This document shows, piece after piece, positions 1 to 6,641 of a DNA stretch of 27,717 bases (the first letter of the stretch is position 1; every line of letters starts with the position of its first letter). A program made the position numbers and the translations under genes. The DNA is taken from contig JBGSQD010000016.1 in assembly GCA_041738275.1 (NCBI GenBank), positions 1 to 27,717 of the forward strand, written 5' to 3'. The stretch comes from JACPFJ01 sp041738275 (GTDB taxonomy: Bacteria; Desulfobacterota; Desulfuromonadia; Geobacterales; Pseudopelobacteraceae). The notes beneath the pieces were generated by a model. The model saw nothing but the letters and a program-made list of their open reading frames with translations. It was not told where the DNA came from and searched no databases.

Positions 1-180
1 ACTGTTGACAGCAATATTTTTCCACACATACATGCCAGCGACGGCAATAACCAGCAACAAAATGATAATCAAACGCCATTGGGCAACAATAAAGGACTTG
101 TTAACGCCCTGTTTCGGTTGCTCTCCACTGCTTGCGCCGGAATTGAGTTTGTTTTCAGATGCTAGCGTATCTTTAGTCAT
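1..180 (-). CDS. Cache-like single-TM membrane protein, copy 2 (3' end outside window)
   Basis: Only the first 60 codons are present; the gene runs off the left edge. The start is ATG at 180 behind a strong AGGAGG site. The protein has a polar, probably cytoplasmic N-terminus of about 35 residues (SENKLNSGASSGEQPKQ) followed by one transmembrane helix (IIILLLVIAVAGMYVW). It is a close paralogue of the full-length gene at 3520-4110: by eye about 16 differences over roughly 185 aligned bases, and the similarity includes the ribosome binding site. The extracytoplasmic domain is missing here, so its function is inferred from the paralogue. It lies 17 bases downstream of the DUF302 gene and is probably cotranscribed with it. 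Confidence 0.75.
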   Translation of the reverse strand, partial: MTKDTLASENKLNSGASSGEQPKQGVNKSFIVAQWRLIIILLLVIAVAGMYVWKNIAVNS

Positions 181-197
181 GCCAGACCTCCTGTGCA

Positions 198-584
198 TTA
201 TGAATTATCAATTGCTTTTTTGAGTTTCTCTTGTATTTCCTTGGCAATGATCTGCAACTCCTCGTTTTGAATTGCTTGCATGGAGGCAAGCGGATCAACG
301 GCAGACACTTCTATTTCACCATCAGCCAATTCCCGAATAACGACATTGCAGGGCAGCATCAAGCCTATGTTGGGTTCCGCCTGTAATGCCCTGTAGGCAA
401 ATGGGGGGTTGCAGGCACCAAGTATGGTGTAATTGGGGAAATCAACATTCAATTTCCGTTTCAATGTTTCCGTAACGTCAATTTCCGTGAGAATTCCGAA
501 CCCTTCCAACCTCAATTCTTCAATTACTTTCGACATGGCTTTTTCGAAGGTCACGTGCAGTTTTTTGCTGAAATAGTATGACAT
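198..584 (-). CDS. DUF302 family protein
   Basis: 128 residues. The central signature GACNPPFAYRALQAEPNIG followed by LMLPCNVVI is the hallmark of the DUF302 family (small alpha/beta proteins of unknown biochemical role, often near thiol, metal or stress genes). One conserved Cys sits in the CNPPFA motif and a second in LPCNV. No signal peptide or membrane segment is seen, so it is probably cytoplasmic. The ATG at 584 follows a good AGGAG site. It sits between the eRF1-like gene upstream, with a 14-bp palindrome in between, and the Cache-like gene downstream. Family assignment is firm; function is unknown. Confidence 0.88.
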   Translation of the reverse strand: MSYYFSKKLHVTFEKAMSKVIEELRLEGFGILTEIDVTETLKRKLNVDFPNYTILGACNPPFAYRALQAEPNIGLMLPCNVVIRELADGEIEVSAVDPLASMQAIQNEELQIIAKEIQEKLKKAIDNS

Positions 585-610
585 GGCAAGTCTCCTGAAT
601 AAATTCTACC

Positions 611-643
611 TTGTTTCCATCCGGAAACTCCGGATGGAAACAA
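611..643. repeat. Perfect 14-bp inverted repeat, 5-nt loop
   Basis: TTGTTTCCATCCGG (611-624), loop AAACT, then its exact reverse complement (630-643). It lies between the eRF1-like gene and the DUF302 gene. Neither strand has a U-run after the stem, so it is not a classical intrinsic terminator. A mRNA-processing/stability hairpin or a small dispersed palindromic element fits better. A related imperfect hairpin in the opposite orientation is at 4301-4353. Confidence 0.8.
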
Positions 644-664
644 TCTTGGTTATGAGCTCAAGGG

Positions 665-1069
665 TCACGGTGCAAAGTATTGTCGAACCTTCGCCGCTAT
701 CTGAGGGTCCGTCATATTGTCGACTGTTTCAACACCCGAGATACGGTCACCGAGGTTGTTTTCTTCAAGGCGTCCTTTCAACTCATCTTTTGCCACACCG
801 GGGCCCATTATCAGAATGGACTCTGCATCACGGATGCAGTCAATCACCTCATCATAAAACGTGTTGAGTTGAGCGGTATAAACTCTCTGTTGTTTGGCAT
901 CCGCGGGTACCTTCTGTGCTTCAAAATTACCCTGAAGAGGCGTGCTGCCGGTACGCCGAAGCTGTTTTTCTGCCTGTGACGATATCTGTTTAATCTCTTC
1001 ACCTGTGGCCGAAACAATAACTACAATTGCCTGTCTGTGATCGATCCATAAGCCTGCTTTCGTTTTCAT
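665..1069 (-). CDS. Small protein with eRF1/Pelota domain-3-like fold (uncertain)
   Basis: 134 residues, no signal peptide or TM segment. The N-terminus KAGLWIDHRQAIVVIV is a beta-hairpin seen in small 'host attachment/translational machinery'-type proteins. The C-terminal half (ILIMGPGVAKDELKGRL, then RISGVETVDNMTDPQI) resembles the GPG-x-x-K-x-E-L segment of eRF1 domain-3-like bacterial proteins. I do not know a biochemical function; a ribosome-linked stress role is inference from that resemblance and from the HPF gene nearby. The ATG at 1069 has AGGAG six bases upstream, 17 bases after the PRC-barrel stop, so the two genes are probably cotranscribed. Confidence 0.6.
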   Translation of the reverse strand: MKTKAGLWIDHRQAIVVIVSATGEEIKQISSQAEKQLRRTGSTPLQGNFEAQKVPADAKQQRVYTAQLNTFYDEVIDCIRDAESILIMGPGVAKDELKGRLEENNLGDRISGVETVDNMTDPQIAAKVRQYFAP

Positions 1070-1086
1070 GTCTGACTCCTTTTCGG

Positions 1087-1857
1087 CTATTTCGTCGGTT
1101 TATTTTCGTCCGGAATATCCGTCCAGTACACTGTGCGATTGTAATGTACATGCAGAATGGTCTCGTAATCCCGCGACAGCAGAAGCTCATCCGTGTATTC
1201 CGGTGACTGTTTGATTGATTCAAGTGGTAGATTAACGAAGATTTTGGACTCGCTCCAACTGACGCGCTCGATCCATTGCGGTGAGACCAGAACCTTTTTC
1301 CCCGGCCACCAGTTGCGCGTATCCACAACCAGATAACGAATCGTCCACGTTTCGTCATCGATTATAAAATCTGCAACATGGCCAATCTCGCCATCCAAAG
1401 CCTGGATGTGATAACCACTGACTTCATGAGTACTGCGTAAATGGGGATCCCAGGTTTTCTCTCCCAGAGTGGATTCTCTCCGTTTTTCAAGGTCACGCAT
1501 AATGTAGGGAGAAAACCCCCAAATATCTGGTCCGTTCGAATACATCGGCCAGTCATAATATCCATAATAATCCTCCTCGAATTGTTGCGAGACCGGCTTG
1601 TCACTGTCGAGGGAAGGACTCTCTTCTATCTGTTTTTTGTTTAAATTTATGGTGATTAGTTGCTCTTTCATGTTCACGTCAAGCAGCGCATACGGAGAGA
1701 TCAACACCTGCCTGTCCGTAAGCCAGTCTCCAGTGTCGGCGACCAGATAACGGATCGTCCAGTGGCGGTCATCAAAGTAAAATTCTTCGACCTCACCGAT
1801 TTTTCCGTTAAGACTGTCCAGTTGGTATCCTTTTAACTCGTTGGCTTTGCATAGCAT
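1087..1857 (-). CDS. Tandem PRC-barrel domain protein
   Basis: 256 residues with two PRC-barrel repeats. The first is at about residues 5-80 (LKGYQLDSLNGKIGEVEEFY, WTIRYLVADTGDWL, VLISPYAL) and the second at about 140-225 (VSGYHIQALDGEIGHVADFI, WTIRYLVVDTRNWWPGKKVL). They are joined by an acidic Tyr-rich linker (EEDYYGYYDWPMY). PRC-barrels are small beta-barrels found in photosynthetic reaction-centre H subunits and RimM; stand-alone tandem forms are common in stress gene clusters and have no assigned reaction. No signal peptide, so cytoplasmic is likely. The ATG at 1857 has AAGGAG seven bases upstream. It shares the block with HPF and DUF302 genes, which suggests a general stress role (inference). 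Confidence 0.88.
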   Translation of the reverse strand: MLCKANELKGYQLDSLNGKIGEVEEFYFDDRHWTIRYLVADTGDWLTDRQVLISPYALLDVNMKEQLITINLNKKQIEESPSLDSDKPVSQQFEEDYYGYYDWPMYSNGPDIWGFSPYIMRDLEKRRESTLGEKTWDPHLRSTHEVSGYHIQALDGEIGHVADFIIDDETWTIRYLVVDTRNWWPGKKVLVSPQWIERVSWSESKIFVNLPLESIKQSPEYTDELLLSRDYETILHVHYNRTVYWTDIPDENKPTK

Positions 1858-1952
1858 AAGAGAACTCCTTTTCTGTGAGGCAGTGCAATTATCCTCCTGT
1901 TTTAAATTCCGAGCTCCAAAGCATCGCTTTTGATTCGCGCATTTGTAAATTA

Positions 1953-2339
1953 TTACACTTCATCATTTTCCTCATCTTCTGGTATATCAAGCCCGGAAGG
2001 AGGCATTCTAACCCTGTGTCCCCGCTGATTTCCCGACCGTCCAAGGGTGCTCTCGATCAATCGGGTTACCTTGTCTGCTGCGCCACTGAAGGCCTGTTCC
2101 AGAGTTGTGGCCTGGTGAGTGACCGCTAAAGGTTGACGCCCTTCTAGACGGATCTCAATAACGCATTTCATCCCGTCTTTGCCGCCTTTTTTATTGCTGT
2201 TTTCATCACTCAGGTGGACCTCCACACGAGTGATGTTTTCGCTGAACCGGCTCAGAGCCTGCTCAATTTCTCTGCTGACATGTGCGGCCAGAGCTTCGTT
2301 ACCTTCGATGTTACGGTCGGTATTTATTTTAATCTGCAT
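1953..2339 (-). CDS. HPF/RaiA-type ribosome hibernation factor-like protein
   Basis: 128 residues. The N-terminal 100 residues follow the HPF/RaiA (sigma-54 modulation protein) pattern: a first strand with IKINTDRNIEGNEALAAHV, then RVEVHLSDEN, then CVIEIRLEGRQPLAVTHQAT and a helix AFSGAADKVTRLIESTLGR. The tail is short, basic then acidic (ending EDEENDEV), so it is not the long dimerising form. Family members bind the 30S decoding region and inhibit or store ribosomes under stress. HPF paralogues of this kind outside the rpoN locus are usually stress-regulated. ATG at 2339 with GGGGAGG upstream. No clear promoter was recognised in the roughly 200 bases upstream. Confidence 0.82.
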   Translation of the reverse strand: MQIKINTDRNIEGNEALAAHVSREIEQALSRFSENITRVEVHLSDENSNKKGGKDGMKCVIEIRLEGRQPLAVTHQATTLEQAFSGAADKVTRLIESTLGRSGNQRGHRVRMPPSGLDIPEDEENDEV

Positions 2340-2769
2340 GGTAACCTCCCCTTTGGTTTTATGAAGTTAATTGTTCACTACTTATGCAGAAATCTTTCAT
2401 CTGAACCACGGCGGTATCTTGCCATTATTCCCATAGATTCAGCCATTCTTATGTTATCTACACAAATGAATATTTTCTGTGAAAAATCGGCTAGAATGGG
2501 CGTAGGTCTCTAATAAGTTAATCTGATTGCCCAGAATAAAGCTGGGGTAGCATGCAGGAAAGACAGCTTGATGCAATTTTTGGTGGAGCCGTTTTCCGTG
2601 AGGCATTGTATTCACCTGTTCCACCGTTCTCTTGCCAGATTATAACTTCTTGGCTACTTCACATTCAGCTATTACAACCGGGTCCACCGCCGATTACCAC
2701 CAATCGTTTCTTGCTCATCGGACTTCCTCCATGAAGAGTTTGCATCACTTACTGAGCTCGGATCTCATT
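2340..2769. other. Intergenic region, 430 bp, with a decayed gene start
   Basis: No intact gene was found on either strand. The minus strand carries the start of a flavoprotein gene (separate entry, 2665-2718) followed by frames broken by many stops. The 2340-2530 part is AT-rich and should hold the HPF promoter, but no convincing -35/-10 pair was seen. A minus-strand open stretch of about 43 codons (about 2384-2513) resembles nothing recognised. Confidence 0.5.
2665..2718 (-). pseudogene. N-terminal remnant of an FAD/NAD(P) disulfide-reductase family gene
   Basis: A good ribosome site (GGAGGAAG) precedes ATG at 2718 and encodes MSKKRLVVIGGGPGCNS, then stops at 2665. KRLVVIGGGPG is the beta-strand plus glycine-rich FAD-binding loop that opens dihydrolipoamide-dehydrogenase and mercuric-reductase-like flavoproteins, which normally have 450 or more residues. 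Downstream minus-strand frames to about 2560 contain fragments such as ENGGTG that may be further debris of the same gene, but that part is weak. The gene is clearly dead here. The neighbouring genes are intact, so this is a local loss. Confidence 0.6.
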
Positions 2770-3450
2770 TCATGGCGCGTTATTGATCTTTCCAATATCA
2801 TGCCACAAGAGATCCACGCGTTTCATGGCTGAAGGAAGGTCGGTTGTCATCTCGCCACGAGCCTTTCTGAGCGATGCCTGTACAGTATCGAGCATTTTTA
2901 TCGTCTCCGGCAGCACATCTTTTTTCATCTTTTCCAACGTCTCAACCAGAACCCCAATCTCTGCATCAGCTGTCCCGATATTTTTTGCCAGAAGATCAGT
3001 TTTTACCTTCAAGATGCGTCCGCGCACTTCTGACATGCGGGTTTTGAAGATAGCCTCTCTGAGTTGAGCACGAACCTCTCCGCTTTCCTTTTCAAAGGAT
3101 TCTGCCTGTTTCTTCAAGGCCGCCGCAGTGGCGGCCTTTTGCTCTTTCACCGCCGCATCTGCAGCCGACAAATTCGTACTGACGGAACTCTCCAGCTTTG
3201 TGACTTTGGAAGCCATGGCATTCACCGCCCTGGTTATGGTTGCCGCATCTGCGCCTGATTCTATCCGCACATTCTTCCGGGCTTCTTCTTCCCCCTTGAT
3301 AAATAACTCTGCGTTTTCAAGTCGTTGCCTCAAATCTTTGACCTCTGCTCGAAGCCCTCCGGTCTTTTGTTCTATCAGAAAAGGTACTGCGAAATACCCG
3401 GCCGCTCCGAGGCCAACAACAAGGACTATCCCAATAATCAAAGTTTTCAT
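2770..3450 (-). CDS. Membrane-anchored coiled-coil protein
   Basis: 226 residues, not recognised as a named family. Residues 3-25 form one hydrophobic anchor (LIIGIVLVVGLGAAGYFAVP). The remainder is almost entirely helical and charged, with heptad-like stretches at about 32-60 (LRAEVKDLRQRLENAELFI) and about 80-210, rich in Ala, Lys and Glu. A topology with a short cytoplasmic end and a long extracytoplasmic coiled coil is likely, but the reverse cannot be excluded. ATG at 3450 with GGAGG eight bases before it. It starts 69 bases after the Cache-like gene at 3520-4110 and is probably cotranscribed; the pairing suggests partner membrane proteins (inference). Confidence 0.75.
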   Translation of the reverse strand: MKTLIIGIVLVVGLGAAGYFAVPFLIEQKTGGLRAEVKDLRQRLENAELFIKGEEEARKNVRIESGADAATITRAVNAMASKVTKLESSVSTNLSAADAAVKEQKAATAAALKKQAESFEKESGEVRAQLREAIFKTRMSEVRGRILKVKTDLLAKNIGTADAEIGVLVETLEKMKKDVLPETIKMLDTVQASLRKARGEMTTDLPSAMKRVDLLWHDIGKINNAP

Positions 3451-3519
3451 AACTACCTCCGCCAGTACATCAGATTTATTAATATCTTGGAATCTACCTT
3501 GCTCACCTGCAGATAAGTG

Positions 3520-4110
3520 TCACGGGGCTTGCAGGTTGTAGCTCGCCGGTGTGTAAAGCATTATCAAAACCCCAACTTTGGTACTTAACCCCATGACCGG
3601 AGACGCTACCATGATGTCCCCGTTTTCCAGGGAACTAACCGTCAACTTGTCTTCCTGGAGCACCGAAGCAGGGAAGATGTCAGTAACAGGCTTGCCTTCA
3701 AACTTCTTGTTCGTTGCTACCACTATGGCGCCGTCAGGTTTTGCAACGACAATTTCCTTCATGTTTTGCTCTTTAACGAACTGGTTAAGGTACAGGTTGA
3801 TTTGATCATAGTTTTCCCTGATCATCTCGCTGCGCACAGCCCATACCAGCGGCACGACAGCTAGTCGCAGAAACATTTTGTTCTGGTCAGTTATGATCCG
3901 ACCTGCCTTTTCCGTAAGTTGTACCGTAGCTTTGTTGACGGCAACGCTTTTCCACACATACATGCCAGCAACGGCAATAACCAGCAACAAAATGATAATC
4001 ATACGCCATTGGGCAACAACAAAGGACTTGTTAACGCTCTGTTTCGGTTGTTCTCCACTGCTCGCGCCGGAATCGAGTTTATTTTCTGATGCTACCGTGT
4101 CTTTAGTCAT
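3520..4110 (-). CDS. Cache-like extracytoplasmic sensor protein without output domain, copy 1
   Basis: 196 residues from ATG at 4110, chosen because AGGAGG lies just upstream and the same start and RBS are conserved in the paralogue at 1-180; an open frame extending upstream to 4200 has no such support. Order: polar N-tail (1-35), TM helix (about 36-54), helix, then an alpha/beta domain with KEIVVAKPDGAIVVATNKKF, GKPVTDIF and SPVMG-x-x-TKVGVLIMLY, the pattern of single-Cache/PAS-like periplasmic ligand domains. No HAMP, kinase, GGDEF or methyl-accepting domain follows, so it cannot signal alone in the usual way; a partner such as the downstream coiled-coil protein is possible. Domain assignment is by pattern only. 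Confidence 0.7.
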   Translation of the reverse strand: MTKDTVASENKLDSGASSGEQPKQSVNKSFVVAQWRMIIILLLVIAVAGMYVWKSVAVNKATVQLTEKAGRIITDQNKMFLRLAVVPLVWAVRSEMIRENYDQINLYLNQFVKEQNMKEIVVAKPDGAIVVATNKKFEGKPVTDIFPASVLQEDKLTVSSLENGDIMVASPVMGLSTKVGVLIMLYTPASYNLQAP

Positions 4111-4168
4111 GCCAAACCTCCTGTGAGCAAGTATTGCCAGATGAGACGGAAAAAAACGATCGTGAGAA

Positions 4169-4196
4169 ATTATATCCCGTTTTGCCAGGGGGGCAA
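4169..4196 (-). promoter_or_regulatory. Candidate sigma-70 promoter for the Cache-like gene
   Basis: On the minus strand TTGCCC (4196-4191), a 16-base spacer, then a perfect TATAAT (4174-4169), about 60 bases upstream of the ATG at 4110. It would drive the 4110-to-left block. The -35 matches only the TTG core, so the call rests mainly on the -10 box and position. Confidence 0.45.
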
Positions 4197-4300
4197 TCAC
4201 GGTGTCAATCTTTGGCCTCGCTTATGCGGCGTACCGATGTATGCCTCCGCGCAATTCCTTGATTTCCTTGCCAGGACTAAAAACTTCATCTTTCCGAATT

Positions 4301-4353
4301 GTAAACCAACAGTTTCGCATCCGGAGTTTCTGGATGAAAACTAACTAGTTTAC
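4301..4353. repeat. Imperfect palindrome related to the 611-643 hairpin
   Basis: Outer arms GTAAAC (4301-4306) and GTTTAC (4348-4353) enclose an inner stem-loop, CATCCGGAGTTTCTGGATG. The plus-strand core matches the minus-strand core of the 611-643 palindrome with a few changes, so the two are related and oppositely oriented. There is no U-run directly after it. It lies in the 430-base gap 4111-4540, which otherwise holds the candidate promoter at 4169-4196 and a weak hairpin with 7-bp outer arms (4453-4459 and 4502-4508) downstream of the MscS gene, and no gene. Confidence 0.6.
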
Positions 4354-4540
4354 AGCAATTATCACGCCAGAGAATGCTTGCAGAAATTTGAATTGTAACT
4401 ATCCGATTGTGTGCAGAAAATTATAAAAAACAGAAACTGGCGGGAGAACTGCTACTATGAGGGCCGTCATATATAACACAACTGCCATATAGCACGGACT
4501 GCATAGTATACATCCAATCCTGATACTGGTATGTTTTCAC

Positions 4541-5695
4541 TTATGTATGTTCAGAATTTGAATCCTGATCCAAAGAACGGTTTTTGGCCATCGGATGGAT
4601 TCCGTCTGAAAGCGATTCCATCTCGGCCCGAATCCGCGGCAGGCAATCCGGATACTCGCGCTGCAGGAATTCAACCAGCTTTTCGCGCACATGGCAGCGC
4701 AGGTCCCAGGTATCCCCCGAGTTTTTCGCACTGACCAGTGCACGCAGGACGACAGTCCTGTCGGTTGCATCCACGACGACCAGACCGGATGCCTTGCCGT
4801 CCCAGAGTTCGTTTCCTGCGAGAATGCCCTGCAGCTCCGCACGAACCGCCTCCACCGGAACCCGGTAGTCGCAGTGCAGGGTCACCGTGCCGAGCAGATC
4901 GGCTGAAACCCGGGTCCAGTTCTGAAAAGGTTTTTCCAGGAAGTAGGTGATCGGCAGCACCAGACGCCGCAAATCCCAGATGCAGACCACCACGTAGGTC
5001 AGGGTGATCTCCTCGATTCGTCCCCATTCCCCTTCGACAATCACCACGTCGTCAAGCCGGATCGGCTGCGTGATAGCGATCTGGATACCGGCGATGAGGG
5101 TCGCCAGGCTGCGCTGGGCGGCAAAACCGATAATGATCCCGGCAATCCCAGCTGATGCCAGAAGACTCATCCCCACCTGCCGCACCTTGTCGAAGGTCAT
5201 CAGCATGGTCGCCCCGGCAATGATGAGAATCAGCACCATTGATATCTTTATCAGTACGTTGACCTGGGTGGAGACAGCCCTCGCCTTGAGATTGTCGCTG
5301 GTAGTGACGTCGTAACGCTGCAGGACCAGTTCCTGCAAACCATAGATGGTGGCGGACAGAAACCATGCGACGGCAGCTATAAGTGTCAGACCTCCCATAT
5401 GCTGCAGGAGCGCAGCAAGTTCCTCAGAAAACTGCAGCGAAGGCAGAATCAATAGGACGGCCAGCAGTGGCAGCAGCAGTTTTGCTGGATGCCGCCAACG
5501 CTGAACCAGAGCCTGCTGTAAAGAGGTATCCGGCCGGGCAACCAGTCGGAACAGCACCTTGAAGAGGATTCCATAACCGAGCAGCCCGAGCAGGACGGCA
5601 ATTGAAAGTGCCAATACCGAATTCGCGGTATCCGGCCATTCACCGATGTTTCCGATCTGTTGGAGCCAGTTCAAATTCATGTAGTTTGTCTCCAT
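4541..5695 (-). CDS. MscS-family mechanosensitive ion channel (MarR-linked)
   Basis: 384 residues from ATG at 5695, favoured for GAGG eight bases upstream; ATG 5725 (AGGAG but only 3 bases away) and ATG 5680 are alternatives. About four to five N-terminal TM helices are followed by the pore-lining helix (LLASAGIAGIIIGFAAQRSL) and the MscS beta-domain (RLDDVVIVEGEWGRIEEITL, then VLPITYFLEKPFQNWTR) and a C-terminal alpha/beta domain. The family opens on membrane tension to release solutes during hypo-osmotic shock. It starts 70 bases after the marR-type gene with no terminator seen between, so the pair is probably one transcript under the operator at 6265-6287. Confidence 0.9.
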   Translation of the reverse strand: METNYMNLNWLQQIGNIGEWPDTANSVLALSIAVLLGLLGYGILFKVLFRLVARPDTSLQQALVQRWRHPAKLLLPLLAVLLILPSLQFSEELAALLQHMGGLTLIAAVAWFLSATIYGLQELVLQRYDVTTSDNLKARAVSTQVNVLIKISMVLILIIAGATMLMTFDKVRQVGMSLLASAGIAGIIIGFAAQRSLATLIAGIQIAITQPIRLDDVVIVEGEWGRIEEITLTYVVVCIWDLRRLVLPITYFLEKPFQNWTRVSADLLGTVTLHCDYRVPVEAVRAELQGILAGNELWDGKASGLVVVDATDRTVVLRALVSAKNSGDTWDLRCHVREKLVEFLQREYPDCLPRIRAEMESLSDGIHPMAKNRSLDQDSNSEHT

Positions 5696-5765
5696 GTACA
5701 AAACCTCAGGCCTGTCAACAACCATGGGCTCCTGTTTGCTTCACTCGTTGAAGATGGACTATTGC

Positions 5766-6230
5766 TTAACCATGCAGAGGTTGTGGAGTCATATGCTCTG
5801 CTCCAAGCAATCTCACCATAAGCTTCATCCCCTCCTCAACTGTGGAATACTGTTCGTCTGTCAATTTATCCAGACCTTTCATCAGCATAACCTGGGCAAC
5901 TTCAGGGGACTTTGCTGCTAGCAACTTCCCAGTTTCGGTAAGAGTCAGGTCTACTGCCCTGCGGTCTTCCGTTGAGCGGGTTCGTGAGACAAGCCCCTTC
6001 ATTTCGAGTCGATCGAGGATTCCCACAACAGTCGCCGGTCGCAGATACATACGCTGAGCCAAGTCTGATACCCTTATGGGAGATGTGTTATCCAATATTT
6101 TTAAGGCCCAGAGCTGTGGCCCTGTCAAGCCGGTTGAGCGTTCGGCTGTTTTTGAATATTCATTTATTGCCTGGAACACCCGCCTCAAATTATCGATGAT
6201 TTCCGGTGTAGCCTTTTTATCTTTTCCCAT
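5766..6230 (-). CDS. MarR-family transcriptional regulator
   Basis: 154 residues from ATG at 6230, chosen over the in-frame TTG at 6242 because GGGAG lies five bases before the ATG. Typical MarR layout: dimerisation helix 1 (IIDNLRRVFQAINEYSK), then winged helix-turn-helix with IRVSDLAQRMYLRPATVVGI as the recognition region and the wing LVSRTRSTEDRRAVDLTLTE with the family DRR motif, then two C-terminal dimer helices. MarR dimers bind palindromes and release them on binding phenolics, lipophiles or oxidants. A near-perfect palindrome overlaps its own promoter, implying autorepression. Its downstream gene is an MscS channel. Confidence 0.93.
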   Translation of the reverse strand: MGKDKKATPEIIDNLRRVFQAINEYSKTAERSTGLTGPQLWALKILDNTSPIRVSDLAQRMYLRPATVVGILDRLEMKGLVSRTRSTEDRRAVDLTLTETGKLLAAKSPEVAQVMLMKGLDKLTDEQYSTVEEGMKLMVRLLGAEHMTPQPLHG

Positions 6231-6249
6231 GTCAACTCCCAAAATAGGC

Positions 6250-6278
6250 TTGTCATGATAGTTTGCATTACTAATAAT
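6250..6278 (+). promoter_or_regulatory. Rightward sigma-70-like promoter overlapping the operator
   Basis: TTGTCA (6250-6255), 17-base spacer, AATAAT (6273-6278). Each box matches consensus in five of six positions. It would drive the lipoprotein pseudogene starting at 6368. Its -10 box lies inside the palindrome at 6265-6287. Confidence 0.5.
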
Positions 6279-6287
6279 TAGTGATGC
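6265..6287. promoter_or_regulatory. Palindromic operator, probably for the adjacent MarR protein
   Basis: A 23-bp palindrome made of GCATTACTAAT, a central A, and ATTAGTGATGC; 10 of 11 arm positions are complementary. Size and symmetry fit a MarR dimer site. It abuts the -10 box of the marR promoter, covering its predicted start point, and also covers the -10 of the divergent rightward promoter. Confidence 0.75.
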
Positions 6288-6289
6288 TA

Positions 6290-6318
6290 ATTATAAAGAT
6301 AACCATTGTTTCAGTCAA
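6290..6318 (-). promoter_or_regulatory. marR-type gene promoter (sigma-70)
   Basis: On the minus strand TTGACT (6318-6313), exactly 17 bases, then a perfect TATAAT (6295-6290). The expected start point, about seven bases further on, lies inside the palindrome at 6265-6287, so a bound dimer would block initiation. This is the best promoter seen in the window. Confidence 0.75.
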
Positions 6319-6367
6319 GTTATGATTCGGCAGGCTATTTATCTGGGTATTCAAAAAGGAGTTAGAA

Positions 6368-6641
6368 ATGAAAAAAAACGTGAGGGTCAAATTCTTGTAG
6401 TGAGTTGCTTCATGTCTGTTGTCGGAGGTTGTGCGGGCAATGAAATAGTGAAGAAAGAGGAGCCAATTGCTCCGACAACCAAGCCCACCGTTCAAGTCAA
6501 GGTGGAATCTAAGCAGCCAAGTGATCAGCCAGTCAAACCGGCTCCGATCAATCAAAGCAAGGTTGATTCATGAGTGCCGGCCCAGAATACAGATAAACTT
6601 AACTCCGCTTTGGAAAAATCTATTTTGATTTCGATTCGTAA
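6368..6641 (+). pseudogene. Decayed Pal/OmpA-type lipoprotein gene
   Basis: AAGGAG precedes ATG at 6368, but that frame ends after ten codons (MKKNVRVKFL). Adding one A to the run of eight A at 6371-6378 restores MKKKREGQILVVSCFMSVVG plus GCAGNE, a lipoprotein signal with lipobox VGGC. The frame then gives a Pro/Lys-rich linker and stops at 6571. After that stop the same frame reads VPAQNTDKLNSALEK and, with a shift in a second A-run, the adjacent frame reads KIYFDFDS (ending 6638), the conserved start of an OmpA/Pal peptidoglycan-binding domain, followed by TAA; the rest of the domain is absent. This is the only plus-strand gene trace. Its last bases overlap the 3' end of mrpG. Confidence 0.75.

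Noticed and set aside
4111..4200. Upstream extension of the Cache-like gene (MIAPLAKRD...)
   Set aside because: The start at 4110 has AGGAGG and is conserved in the paralogue at 1-180; the extension would also cover the candidate promoter.
4453..4508. Imperfect hairpin (TACTATG...CATAGTA) as terminator of the MscS gene
   Set aside because: The stem is interrupted and no U-run follows on the minus strand; kept only as a weak structure.
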